From assembly GCA_017935025.1 (NCBI GenBank), contig JAGBIL010000024.1:1-51672 (forward strand): a stretch of DNA of 51,672 nucleotides. Reading direction: 5' to 3'. Below are positions 27,751 to 35,654 of this stretch, piece after piece. How positions within the stretch are numbered: position 1 is the stretch's first letter; each line of letters opens with the position of its first letter. A program made the translations under genes and the position numbers. Origin of the DNA: Opitutales bacterium. GTDB taxonomy: Bacteria > Verrucomicrobiota > Verrucomicrobiia > Opitutales > UBA953. Under the pieces are notes generated by a model. The model had not been told where the DNA came from and did not search any database. It saw only the letters and a program-made list of their open reading frames with translations.

Positions 27751-28645
27751 GTCGCTTGCGTCTTCGCGTACCGTACAAACGCTTTTCGCCGCCGAGGCGG
27801 AAGGGCGGCTTCCGCACGCGCTTCTTTTCTCCGGGGAATCGTCGCGCAATCTCGAAGCGACGATGTTTGCCCTCGCGGGAAAAATTCTCGGCGGGAACGC
27901 TGTTTCGCATCCGGATTTTCACTACATTCGTCCGGAAAACAAAATGCGGCGTATCAGCATCGAAAATACGTTGCAACTCGTGCGAAAAATCCAGCAGTCT
28001 CCGCTTATCGGCGAGCGAAAAATCGCGTGCGTTTACGAGCCGGAGCGCATGGGTCGTGACGCCGCAAACGCCTTTTTGAAAACGCTCGAAGAACCGCCCG
28101 CGGGAACGACGATTTTTTTGCTTTCCGGTGCGGTGAATCAGGTTTTGCCGACGATTCGTTCCCGCTGCCTGCATTTTCGTATTCACGGCGCGGCAAGTTT
28201 TGAAGATGCGCGTTGGTCCGAATGGATTTCGGATTTCTCAAAATGGATTTGCGCTTTGCGCGGGGGCGAATTGTTGCGCGACATCGGCACGGGTGTGTTT
28301 TCGATTTACGGTTTGGTGACGCGCTTTGAGGCGATTCTCGACGCGCTCACGGAGGAAGCGTGGGAAAATACGCAAATCCCCGAAACGGCAACCGCCGACC
28401 AGCGCGACGCGATGCGCGAAGGAATGTCGCGCGGAATGCGCCGCCGCCTGCTCGCGGGAATTGAGGACGCTCTGTTGGCGCTCGCCTGCGATGCCTCAAC
28501 GGGAAAAATTTACGTTTCCGAAACGTCAAAATCCTGCGAATTGCTCGAAGATTTTTCCGGGTTGCTCGAATTGAACGCGCAAATTTCCGTCGCGCTTGAA
28601 GCGTTTTTGCTTAATTGCCTCCGCATTTGGACAAAGCGGAAGTAG
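27731..28645 (+). CDS. holB: DNA polymerase III delta' subunit
   Basis: The ATG at 27731 lies inside tmk and gives a 304-residue clamp-loader subunit. It has the AAA+ layout of delta': HALLFSGESSRNLEAT (degenerate P-loop, as expected for a non-ATP-binding subunit), GERKIACVYEPERMGRDAANAFLKTLEEPP, then the LPTIRSRC (SRC) motif. It opens and loads the sliding clamp together with delta, whose gene (holA) is 2.7 kb downstream. The C-terminal part is less conserved. Confidence 0.9.
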   Translation: MSVDLPESLASSRTVQTLFAAEAEGRLPHALLFSGESSRNLEATMFALAGKILGGNAVSHPDFHYIRPENKMRRISIENTLQLVRKIQQSPLIGERKIACVYEPERMGRDAANAFLKTLEEPPAGTTIFLLSGAVNQVLPTIRSRCLHFRIHGAASFEDARWSEWISDFSKWICALRGGELLRDIGTGVFSIYGLVTRFEAILDALTEEAWENTQIPETATADQRDAMREGMSRGMRRRLLAGIEDALLALACDASTGKIYVSETSKSCELLEDFSGLLELNAQISVALEAFLLNCLRIWTKRK

Positions 28646-28840
28646 GCGCGGCGTGTGTCCGCGAACGATGTCTGCCGTAGGCGTTGCGTCTGTTTTTCAA
28701 AATTTACGAAAAACGACTTGCAATGCAGGTTTTTTTTTTTGCTAAAACTGACTAAGAAAATTGAGTCTTTTTAGCATGAGTGTGCTTTTTAGGCGCGGTT
28801 TTCTTGTAAAAATAAAAACAACCAAAAAGGTAGACATAGT

Positions 28841-29599
28841 ATGAAAAAACACATATCCATCGCCTTTCTTTTCATTGCGGGAACAAGTTTCGCAAGTGCG
28901 GGAACGGCAAGTTTCACATTCAATTCTCCTATCGACGGAGCAACGAATATAACGGTTAACAGCGGCTCAACGGAAACAATTACCGGAAGTTTGGATTCGG
29001 TTGTTTCCGGGGCGGCATTTGCGCTTTCTCAGGGCGGGACTGTCGCTTGGAGTACCGTCAAAGGAGATGTTATCTCTTCGTATAATAGTCCCTATCTCAC
29101 ATGGGATAACAATGTCGCGCTGTCAGAGATTTCGAGTGTTTCCGGGGTTTCTTCAGACGCATTAAAGACGATTACACAAGGCGTCGGCGATTATTTCGGC
29201 GCTTCAGGGAATCCGCAGGTCGTAACACTTTCCGGCTTGGATGCGAATACAGAGTACGCGATTACAACGATTTGGGGGCCGGTATCGGCATCTTGGTCGC
29301 TTGATTTTACCCAAGGAACCTTTGTCGAAGGATATTATGGAGCATTGAAGCTGATCGGGGAGAGTTCGTCAGAATGGGAGAAATTTGAAGCGGTTTCCGG
29401 CGTGGCGAGCCGGATTTTGATCTACGGAATCAAAACGATTGTGCGTTCCGATGAAATGGGGAACATTTCTTTTGCGGGAACGCAGAACTCTGAAATTGCA
29501 TTTTTGGGCGTTTCAACGATTCCGGAGCCGTCGGCGTTTGGGTTACTTGCCGGACTTGGCTCCCTTGCGCTGACAGTTTCTCGCCGTCGGCGAAAATAA
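28841..29599 (+). CDS. PEP-CTERM protein of unknown function
   Basis: The 252-residue protein has a signal peptide (MKKHISIAFLFIAGTSFASA), a Thr/Ser/Gly-rich beta body and a PEP-CTERM tail (IPEPSAFGLLAGLGSLALTVSRRRRK). The tail is almost the same as that of the 10873 and 34464 genes, showing one sorting route for all three. A weak AAAGG ribosome-binding site lies 12 bases before the ATG. The body matches no family I recognise. The GC content is lower than in the flanking housekeeping genes. Confidence 0.8.
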   Translation: MKKHISIAFLFIAGTSFASAGTASFTFNSPIDGATNITVNSGSTETITGSLDSVVSGAAFALSQGGTVAWSTVKGDVISSYNSPYLTWDNNVALSEISSVSGVSSDALKTITQGVGDYFGASGNPQVVTLSGLDANTEYAITTIWGPVSASWSLDFTQGTFVEGYYGALKLIGESSSEWEKFEAVSGVASRILIYGIKTIVRSDEMGNISFAGTQNSEIAFLGVSTIPEPSAFGLLAGLGSLALTVSRRRRK

Positions 29600-29638
29600 A
29601 AATTCACCGTAGAAGTAATGTAGCGTTAAGAGATTCGT

Positions 29639-29677
29639 CGTTCCCGCAGTTCAAATCTGCGGGAACGCTTTTTTTTA
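29639..29677 (+). terminator. Terminator built from two facing octamers
   Basis: CGTTCCCGCAG (29639-29649) and CTGCGGGAACG (29657-29667) form an 11-bp stem followed by a run of T. It ends the PEP-CTERM gene transcript. Confidence 0.88.
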
Positions 29678-29720
29678 TTTCGGCGGGAACGGGAATTGCT
29701 TAGTTTTTAGGACGGTTTCT

Positions 29721-30248
29721 ATGAAAAAACTTTTAATTCAGATTTTTGCGATGTGCGTGTGCGCATTTGTGTTTTCCGGTTGCGTCGGAATGAATGCCGG
29801 CGGAAAGAATCCGTGGGCTCCGCCGGAGCGGAAAAAACCGTTGGCAGAACGTTGGGATGAGGCCGAAAAGAAAGCCGAAGCTGAGAAAAAAGCGGCGGCG
29901 GAGCGTGCTCCCTCCGAAGATGCCCGCCCGGTGCCGACGGTCGCCGTCGCAGAATCGCACGAGGTAGCGGAAGTTGTTTTCTCCGAAGAAAAAATGGCGG
30001 TTGCGTATCGCTTGGGCGGAATCCGCGTTCCCGTGAAAAAGGGTGAAGTTTTCGCGTTGCGCGGAAAGGATTTGGCGTTGTCGGGCGTGGCGCGCTTGGA
30101 CGTGATTGACGGAGATACGCTGGGTTTTGCCGTGATTGCGGGAACGGCAAATATCGGAGATTTGGTGACGATTCCGGGCACGAAGCTCCGTGAGGAAATG
30201 CAGAAAAAATTTCCCGGAAGCGTCCCGCCGGAACCTGCAGAGAAGTAA
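29721..30248 (+). CDS. Lipoprotein of unknown function
   Basis: The 175-residue product has a lipoprotein signal (IFAMCVCAFVFSGC, lipid-modified Cys20), an Ala/Lys/Glu-rich helical stretch (about 40-65, AEKKAEAEKKAAAERA) and a C-terminal beta-rich domain (KMAVAYRLGGIRVPVKKGEVFALRG). I do not recognise it. The kinase gene starts 21 bases downstream, so they are probably co-transcribed. Confidence 0.75.
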   Translation: MKKLLIQIFAMCVCAFVFSGCVGMNAGGKNPWAPPERKKPLAERWDEAEKKAEAEKKAAAERAPSEDARPVPTVAVAESHEVAEVVFSEEKMAVAYRLGGIRVPVKKGEVFALRGKDLALSGVARLDVIDGDTLGFAVIAGTANIGDLVTIPGTKLREEMQKKFPGSVPPEPAEK

Positions 30249-30269
30249 TTTTTTTGGGGGAAAAATCGT

Positions 30270-31277
30270 ATGCCTGAGCATTCCGAATCAAAATTTTTTG
30301 TCGGCGTTGACGGCGGGGGAACAAAGACGCGCGCGCTGATCGTTTCCGCAGACGGAACGCGTCGCGGGAGCGCGCTCGCGGGAGCGTCCAACCCGAACAG
30401 CGTCGGCGCGGAAGCCGCGCTTGCGAATTTGCGCCGCGCGTTGATTGAAGCGGCGGAATCCGCCGGAATCGAGCCGTGTTTTGACGCGGGGTTTTTCGGA
30501 ATTTCCGGGGTCAATGACAGCGTAGCCGCGCGTTATCTGCGCGAAAAAATTGCGGCGTTTGAGGGCGTTTCTCAAACCCGTTTTCTCGTTGAAAACGACA
30601 CGCGTTCGCTGTGTGCGGCGACGTTCGGTATGCACAGCGGCGTGGTTCTTATCGCGGGAACGGGCTCAAAGTGCTACGGTCGCACCGAAGACGGACGTGA
30701 GTGGGAAACGGGCGGTTACGATTTTCACGTTTCCGACGAAGCGAGCGCGTTTGACCTCGCGCGGAGAGGACTGACCGCTGCCGTGCGTGCGGCGGACGGA
30801 CGCGGCGCTCCGACCGTGCTCAAGGAAATTCTTTTCCGCGAATTGCAAATTTCCGAAACGGGACAAATTTCTCAGCGCCTGCATCAGGATTCGTTGAAAA
30901 ATCCCGGCAAGCCGATGTCGAAGGACGAAATCGCGGCACTCGCGCGCTTTGTCGACGAGGCGTACTTGGCGGGAGATTGCGTCGCGAAAGAGATTCTTGA
31001 ATCGGCGACGGATGATTTGGTGAAAATGGTGACGACGGTGATTGAGAAGCTCGAAATTCCTGCGGGAACGGCGCGTCTCGGAATTACCGGAGGCGTTATT
31101 TTGCACGAGCCGTGCGGCGGAATTTTCCGGAAGAAAATGGCGCTTGCCGTTCCCGGAATCGAAATTGTGGAGCCGGAATTGCCGCCGGTGGTCGGGGCGG
31201 CGATTCGGGCGCTTTCGCTCGGAGGCGTTGAAATTACGCCCGAAGTCATGGCGAATTTGCGAAGCAGTTGTTCCTAA
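30270..31277 (+). CDS. BadF/BadG-type ATPase, N-acetylglucosamine kinase-like
   Basis: A 335-residue ASKHA-fold kinase with phosphate-1 motif VGVDGGGTKTRAL, phosphate-2 motif VVLIAGTGSKCYGR and the adenosine motif GITGGVILHEP. The length and motifs fit the GlcNAc-kinase-like branch of the BadF/BcrA family, which phosphorylates amino sugars, for example from cell-wall recycling. The substrate is inferred, not shown. It lies between a lipoprotein gene and holA. Confidence 0.8.
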   Translation: MPEHSESKFFVGVDGGGTKTRALIVSADGTRRGSALAGASNPNSVGAEAALANLRRALIEAAESAGIEPCFDAGFFGISGVNDSVAARYLREKIAAFEGVSQTRFLVENDTRSLCAATFGMHSGVVLIAGTGSKCYGRTEDGREWETGGYDFHVSDEASAFDLARRGLTAAVRAADGRGAPTVLKEILFRELQISETGQISQRLHQDSLKNPGKPMSKDEIAALARFVDEAYLAGDCVAKEILESATDDLVKMVTTVIEKLEIPAGTARLGITGGVILHEPCGGIFRKKMALAVPGIEIVEPELPPVVGAAIRALSLGGVEITPEVMANLRSSCS

Positions 31278-31312
31278 TTCCTCGTTTTTAATCTCTCATT
31301 CCTAATTTTTTA

Positions 31313-32485
31313 ATGCCTTCTTCTTCGCATTTTGTTTTGGTGGTCGGCGACGATGATTTTCTCGTCGATCGTGAGGCGCGCGCGCGTTTTGAGGCACTCA
31401 GCGCGAATGCGGAGGACGAAATGTCGCGGGAAATTATCGACGGCACGGCGACGAAAGTCGCGGAAGTCGAGAGCGTGATGGCGGCATTTCTCGCGGCAAC
31501 GCGTACGGTTTCTCTTTTCGGGGGGAGAAAATACGTTTGGTTGAGAAATCTGAATTGGCTTGCCGACGGCGTAATTCGCGTAAAAACGGCGGATGCCGGA
31601 GACGTTCCCGCGAAAAAAGGCAGGGGGAAAGCGGCGGCGAAAAAGGATATTCTCGAAGATTCCGTCGACAAAATCGCGGAGGAATTTGCGGCGAGCGATC
31701 CCACGTCGCTGTGCGTGGTGATTTCCGTGGTGCGTCCGGACAAACGCCGCACGCCGTCGAAAAAACTTTTGAAAGTCGGAGAAGTCGTCGCGGTCGCGTC
31801 GATGAGCGATTCCGAGGAGTTGATTTTTACGCTGGAAAAAGCGGCGCGGGAACTTGGTGTTTCCGTTGATGAGGATGCGGCACGCCTGCTTGTCGGGAAA
31901 GTCAACGGGCATATGCGTATGACGTTTTCCGAATTGGAAAAACTCGCTTGCTACGTCGGCAAAGGCGGAAATATTGACGCGGAAACGGTGATGAAACTCG
32001 TTCCCGTGTTCGGTGCCGGAGATTTTTTCGAGCCGGTGGAATTTTTCTTCGCCGGAGATTTGGAAGGAACTCTCGCCGCGCTGAAACGTTTCTTTTTCAA
32101 CAATTCTTCGGCGCGTCCGCTCCTTTCCGCGTTGCAGAACCGAAATCGGTTGCTGATTCAGTTGCGGACGCTGGTCGATGCCGGAGATGCCGCGCTAAGC
32201 TTTCGCGGAGGCATTTCCAAAAGCGCAATCGAATCCGCAAGCGCGCGCTATGGGCATCTTTTCGGCGGGAACGACGAAAAATCTTCGCTCAATCTTTTTT
32301 CGCAAAACGCGTGGTACGTCGGTGAAAAAGTCGCGGGAACGACTCTTAAAAACAAGGCGATAACGCTAAAACGCCTGATTGATTGGCAGTTGGATTTTGT
32401 CCGCGCGTTTGAAGCTCTGGTCGCCCGCCCCGGCGAGGATGAAGCCGTAATGCGGGAACTCGCCGCCCGCTGTTTGAGCAAATAA
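31313..32485 (+). CDS. holA: DNA polymerase III delta subunit
   Basis: The 390-residue protein matches HolA in length and layout: N-terminal VLVVGDDDFLVDREARARFE, a central Lys-rich insert (about 97-115, PAKKGRGKAAAKKD), a helical middle with VDEDAARLLVGKVNGHMRMTFSELEKLACYVG, and a C-terminal helical collar (LLSALQNRNRLLIQLRTLV). It binds and opens the beta clamp. The spacer before it (31277-31311) carries AT-rich TTCCTAATT repeats. Confidence 0.88.
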   Translation: MPSSSHFVLVVGDDDFLVDREARARFEALSANAEDEMSREIIDGTATKVAEVESVMAAFLAATRTVSLFGGRKYVWLRNLNWLADGVIRVKTADAGDVPAKKGRGKAAAKKDILEDSVDKIAEEFAASDPTSLCVVISVVRPDKRRTPSKKLLKVGEVVAVASMSDSEELIFTLEKAARELGVSVDEDAARLLVGKVNGHMRMTFSELEKLACYVGKGGNIDAETVMKLVPVFGAGDFFEPVEFFFAGDLEGTLAALKRFFFNNSSARPLLSALQNRNRLLIQLRTLVDAGDAALSFRGGISKSAIESASARYGHLFGGNDEKSSLNLFSQNAWYVGEKVAGTTLKNKAITLKRLIDWQLDFVRAFEALVARPGEDEAVMRELAARCLSK

Positions 32486-32545
32486 GCGAACAGAGGGCGT
32501 TCTTGCGTCTTTCCGTTCTTTTTGCCGTTCTTTCAAAAAATGCCG

Positions 32546-32574
32546 TTGACAGCCTCTTTGTAAAACGATTTGAT
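32546..32574 (+). promoter_or_regulatory. Candidate promoter of rpmJ-rpmE2
   Basis: TTGACA (32546-32551), 17-base spacer, TTTGAT (32569-32574). No obvious Zur-type palindrome overlaps it. Confidence 0.5.
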
Positions 32575-32608
32575 GAACAACTCATTCAATTTTAAAAGGG
32601 ACAGTATT

Positions 32609-32734
32609 ATGAAAGTTTCATCTTCACTCAAGTCGCTCAAAGGACGCCACCCGAACTGCCAAGTCGTTCGTCGTCGCGGTCGCGTCTACGTCATCAATAA
32701 AACGCACCCGCGCTACAAAGCGCGCCAGGGTTAA
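32609..32734 (+). CDS. rpmJ: Ribosomal protein bL36, zinc-free form
   Basis: A 41-residue protein beginning [20 protein letters not shown] and ending with [12 protein letters not shown], which fits the YkgO-type bL36. It has one cysteine, not the four metal-binding residues of the zinc form. An AAAAGGGAC ribosome-binding site precedes the ATG. rpmE2 follows 26 bases downstream, the same zinc-free pairing as ykgM-ykgO in Escherichia coli. It is too short for many gene finders. Confidence 0.94.
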   Translation: MKVSSSLKSLKGRHPNCQVVRRRGRVYVINKTHPRYKARQG

Positions 32735-32760
32735 TTTCAGCGCGAAAAGGATAAACCGTT

Positions 32761-33009
32761 ATGAAGAAAGATATTCATCCTTCCGTTAACTTTGTTTGCT
32801 TCCGTGACGTTTCCACGGGGCGTAAGTTCCTCACGACGTCCACGCTTTCTTCCAAGGAAAAGGAAGTCATCGACGGCATTGAGTATTGCGTTATTCCCCG
32901 CGACGTTACGGCTGACTCTCACCCGGCTTACACCGGGGAAAAGCGCTTCGTTGACACCGCCGGTCGCGTTGATAAGTTCCAGAGCAAGTTTGCTCGCCGC
33001 CGCCGCTAA
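32761..33009 (+). CDS. rpmE2: Ribosomal protein bL31, type B (zinc-free)
   Basis: The 82-residue protein has the type B hallmarks: MKKDIHPSVNFVCFRDVSTG, EKEVIDGIEYCVIPRDVT and the conserved SHPAYTGEKRFVDTAGRV. It lacks the CxxC zinc ligands of type A. A good AAAGGAT ribosome-binding site is present. It probably forms a two-gene operon with rpmJ and ends at the strong terminator 33031-33069. It may be the only bL31 of the organism or a zinc-starvation copy. Confidence 0.94.
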   Translation: MKKDIHPSVNFVCFRDVSTGRKFLTTSTLSSKEKEVIDGIEYCVIPRDVTADSHPAYTGEKRFVDTAGRVDKFQSKFARRRR

Positions 33010-33030
33010 TACTGCTCCCGCAACGGCAAA

Positions 33031-33069
33031 AAAAAAACTCCCGCAAAGGTCTGCGGGAGTTTTTTTTTT
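33031..33069 (+). terminator. Rho-independent terminator after rpmE2
   Basis: ACTCCCGCA pairs with TGCGGGAGT around AAGGTC; a T run of about ten follows. An A run precedes the stem, so the structure is bidirectional in form. The stem is the CTCCCGC type seen after rpmG. Confidence 0.85.
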
Positions 33070-33125
33070 GTGAAAATTTCAATTTTGCGTTTGCGGCGGG
33101 AACGCTGTTTTATCTTCCTCTATAC

Positions 33126-34118
33126 ATGAAAGCTAAAGCCCTTGTTTATAACGAAACCGGAAAACCGCTCGAAGTTTTAACGCTGCAGGAAATTGACGTT
33201 CCCGCGCCCTTAGCCGACGAAGTAACCGTCTCCCTCGAAATGGCGGTCGTCCACCCGTCCGATATGGGGATGATCGGCGGTACTTACGGCCGCTTGCGCG
33301 ATTTGCCCGCCGTCGCCGGACGCGAGGGCGTGGGGCTCATTTCCGCTGTCGGCGAAAATGTTAAGCATCTTGCCGTCGGAGACCGCGTTCGTATGCCGGA
33401 AGATGCGGGTGTGTGGCGCGAGGCAATTACCGTTCCCGCAACGGAAATCGAAAAGGTTCCGTCGGACGTTCCCGCGCAATTGGCGGCGATGGCGTTTATC
33501 AATCCGATGACGGTTTGGCGCATTCTTCACGATTTTGTCGAACTCAAGCCGGGCGATTGGGTTTTGCAAAACGCGGGAAGTTCAGCGCTCGGGCAGTGCT
33601 TGGTTCAAATGGCGCACGCACTCGGTTTGAAAACGGTTTCGATGGTGCGCAACGTCGAAAAATGGGAACCGGTTTTGAAATCGCTCGGCGCGGATGCCGT
33701 TTTGCCGGAAGAAAAAGATTCGATCAAAAAAATCGCGGAAATCGTCGGCGGGAAGGCGAATTTGCCTAAGCTCGCGCTCAATTCTATCGGCGGCGAAAGC
33801 GCGGCGCGTCTCACGCGCATGGTCGGCTTCGCGGGAACGATTGTTACGTTCGGCGGCATGACGGGTGATTTGATTCGCTTCCCCACTCGCGAATTTATTT
33901 TCAACGATTTGCGTTTGCGCGGATTTTGGATGGACCGCTGGAATCGCGCGGCTTCGACCGAAGCGAAAGCGGAAATGGCGGACAAAATTTTCGGAATGAT
34001 GCGCGAAGGAAAACTCAACATGGCAGTCGATGCCGTGTATCCGCTTTCCGATTACAAAAATGCCATCGCCCGCGCCCTCGAAGGCGGCCGCAACGGCAAA
34101 GTTTTGTTCAAGGCGTAG
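33126..34118 (+). CDS. Zinc-independent medium-chain dehydrogenase/reductase, 2-enoyl thioester reductase-like
   Basis: The 330-residue NAD(P)H-dependent reductase resembles the MECR/ETR branch: N-terminal catalytic domain with VVHPSDMGMIGGTYG (the family's N-P-S/D-x-N region) and PAVAGREGVGLISAVG, then a Rossmann domain with NAGSSALGQCLVQMAHALG, GLKTVSMVR and GLRLRGFWMDRW. Enzymes of this branch reduce 2-enoyl-CoA or -ACP, or quinones. The structural zinc cysteines of alcohol dehydrogenases are absent. The true substrate is open. Confidence 0.8.
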   Translation: MKAKALVYNETGKPLEVLTLQEIDVPAPLADEVTVSLEMAVVHPSDMGMIGGTYGRLRDLPAVAGREGVGLISAVGENVKHLAVGDRVRMPEDAGVWREAITVPATEIEKVPSDVPAQLAAMAFINPMTVWRILHDFVELKPGDWVLQNAGSSALGQCLVQMAHALGLKTVSMVRNVEKWEPVLKSLGADAVLPEEKDSIKKIAEIVGGKANLPKLALNSIGGESAARLTRMVGFAGTIVTFGGMTGDLIRFPTREFIFNDLRLRGFWMDRWNRAASTEAKAEMADKIFGMMREGKLNMAVDAVYPLSDYKNAIARALEGGRNGKVLFKA

Positions 34119-34180
34119 TCTGTTTTTTTTTTCATAATAACGAAACCAGGGACAGTCTTTTGTCTTGAGGGAACCTTTGG

Positions 34181-34345
34181 AAATTCGTTTTTGAGGAAGC
34201 AGTTAATTTTGGAGGCTTAACGATTTGTTCCGGCTTGAAAAGCCGAACAAAAATAACCCATGTGGCGCAAGCTACCTGCGGGAACGCTAAGCAGATATGC
34301 GGTCAATGCCCGGGACGCGGGAACGGCTTCCCCAAAAACGAATTT
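34181..34345. repeat. 165-bp element bounded by 20-bp inverted repeats, structured
   Basis: AAATTCGTTTTTGAGGAAGC (34181-34200) pairs with GCTTCCCCAAAAACGAATTT (34326-34345), one mismatch. Inside are a strong hairpin (ATTTGTTCCGGCTT, then AAGCCGAACAAAAAT, about 34223-34254), CTGC...GCAG at about 34278-34296 and two octamers. A related copy of the left end occurs at 37272-37290. It could be a MITE-like element or a structured RNA with a 6S-like closing stem. It fills the 345-base gap between the reductase and PEP-CTERM genes; nothing else is seen there. Confidence 0.55.
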
Positions 34346-34463
34346 CTGGTGATAGACTTAAACATTCCATGCGCGAAGTGTTTTTTCGCGATATAAAGAG
34401 GGTAGAATTTACTTGATTGGTTGATTTTTTTTTGCGAGAAAATTCACACCACGCCGATTTTTT

Positions 34464-35186
34464 ATGAAAAAACCGATTACCCTTGCGGTGTTTCTTGCCG
34501 CTTCTTCTTTCGCCGCAAACGCGGACCCGAACCTCGTTGCCTCCTCAACCGGTGGAGAGACGATTACGTTTGAAAACGCGACCGGTAGCATAACGGTCGT
34601 TGCGACGATCGATCCGGAAACTCTTAAAGCGACGATGATTGCGGGAGCCTCCGTCTCCGAACCCGTGTTGGTTGATTTAAACTCACGCGTTGCCGATATC
34701 GGCTTAGCGGTCAGCGCCAATGCGAGGATAACCGAAGCCGGAGAATCCGTGATTGATAAATCCGGGTTCTACGTTGTCCTTAACCAATCCCAAAACTACT
34801 CAATCGGAATGGGCAACGACGCCGGGCTTGGTTTTGAAACCGAATCTTTCTGGACGGGAGTGACGAAAGCTTCCGTGGTCTTGACGTATGGCGGCGGCAT
34901 GGGAGGAACCGGCGTGTTCGCCGTCGAAAAGGACGTTGACGGAGTGCTCGAATACCTGACTTTTGGAGGGGAATTTAATGAAGCGTTAAAAGACGTACCG
35001 CTCACTTTTGACTCCGTCGTGTTCGACAAAAACTTTGTTCAGACGGCAAGCGTCTATGACAGCGTCGTGACGACGGACGTTGCCAAGAGCATGGCTATTT
35101 CCGCGATTCCCGAACCGTCGGCGTTCGGCTTGCTCGCAGGTGTCGGAGTCTTGGCGCTGGTTGCCGCGCGTCGCCGCCGCAAGTAA
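34464..35186 (+). CDS. PEP-CTERM protein of unknown function
   Basis: The 240-residue protein has a signal peptide (MKKPITLAVFLAASSFAANA) and a PEP-CTERM tail (IPEPSAFGLLAGVGVLALVAARRRRK) nearly identical to those of the genes at 10873 and 28841. The body is beta-rich and of unknown family, with a Gly-rich YGGGMGGTGVF segment. No Shine-Dalgarno sequence is seen. A small hairpin (GCGAAGTGTTTTTTCGC) lies upstream at about 34375-34391. It is probably sorted to the outer surface by an exosortase encoded elsewhere. Confidence 0.8.
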   Translation: MKKPITLAVFLAASSFAANADPNLVASSTGGETITFENATGSITVVATIDPETLKATMIAGASVSEPVLVDLNSRVADIGLAVSANARITEAGESVIDKSGFYVVLNQSQNYSIGMGNDAGLGFETESFWTGVTKASVVLTYGGGMGGTGVFAVEKDVDGVLEYLTFGGEFNEALKDVPLTFDSVVFDKNFVQTASVYDSVVTTDVAKSMAISAIPEPSAFGLLAGVGVLALVAARRRRK

Positions 35187-35274
35187 GGGATACGCGGCTT
35201 TCGAGTCGCTTCAATTTGAAGTCCCTTAGGCGCAATTAAAATAAAGCGGCAGGAATGTCGCTTCTCCTCTAAAA

Positions 35275-35310
35275 GCGTTCCCGTGAGAATTTCGCGGGAA
35301 CGCGTTTTTG
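35275..35310 (+). terminator. Terminator built from two facing octamers
   Basis: GCGTTCCCG (35275-35283) and CGGGAACGC (35295-35303) with TGAGAATTTCG between, followed by GTTTTTG. It ends the PEP-CTERM transcript and separates it from the small toxin-like locus. Confidence 0.85.
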
Positions 35311-35415
35311 TTGTTTTACGGAATTTTTAACGCTTTTCGGCTTGGCAATGCGGAAGAAATAACGGATTCTCTGCGTTCCTGCGGCGCGCGCAGTGTCGGT
35401 GAGGTGAGACTTTAC

Positions 35416-35526
35416 ATGTCCAACCAAAACGACATAAAAGACGCGGTGATGGTCATCGCGGCGCTGTTCACCATAATCAAGATTACGGTCGAGATTATCG
35501 AACTGCTCTGCCGCTGGCTGACTTAG
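35416..35526 (+). CDS. 36-residue hydrophobic peptide, candidate type I toxin
   Basis: The ATG at 35416 follows a good ribosome-binding site (GAGGTGAG). The peptide has a polar start (MSNQNDIKD), one hydrophobic helix of about 20 residues (VMVIAALFTIIKITVEIIEL) and a short Cys/Arg/Trp tail (LCRWLT). This is the pattern of membrane-acting toxins such as Fst, Ldr or TxpA, but I see no sequence match to any of them. ATGTC (35416-35420) and GACAT (35431-35435) can form a hairpin that hides the start codon, with CAACCAAAAC in the loop. A copy of this start region lies beyond a bidirectional terminator (35623-35654). The TTG-started longer frame from 35308 is not convincing. Confidence 0.65.
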   Translation: MSNQNDIKDAVMVIAALFTIIKITVEIIELLCRWLT

Positions 35527-35572
35527 CTGAACGTTTCCCGCCTTCGGGCGGGTTCTGCGCCGTCGCGGTTTC

Positions 35573-35617
35573 AAAAAAAGAACAGCGCTTGCGGAGAATT
35601 CCGAAAGCGCTGTTTTT
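35573..35617. terminator. Bidirectional terminator between toxin and antitoxin genes
   Basis: AACAGCGCTT (35581-35590) pairs perfectly with AAGCGCTGTT (35605-35614), with an inner CGGA/TCCG stem. Plus-strand RNA ends in TTTTT (35613-35617); minus-strand RNA ends in seven U opposite 35573-35579. Both the peptide mRNA and a convergent RNA would stop here. Confidence 0.88.
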
Positions 35618-35622
35618 ACTCC

Positions 35623-35654
35623 TTTACATGTCCAACCAAAGACATAAAAGAGCG
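35623..35654. repeat. Second copy of the toxin start region (direct repeat)
   Basis: TTTACATGTCCAACCAAA at 35623-35640 equals 35411-35428, followed by GACATAAAAGA in both; the downstream copy lacks two bases (AC) and loses the toxin reading frame. ACTCCTTTAC (35618-35627) and GTAAAGGAGT (35681-35690) form a further inverted repeat around this copy. Confidence 0.85.

Noticed and set aside
32546..32608. Zur operator in front of rpmJ-rpmE2
   Set aside because: No palindrome resembling a known Zur box was found near the candidate promoter.
34181..34345. Definite 6S RNA
   Set aside because: The closing stem fits in outline, but no sequence identity to known 6S RNA cores is visible and part of the end is repeated elsewhere.
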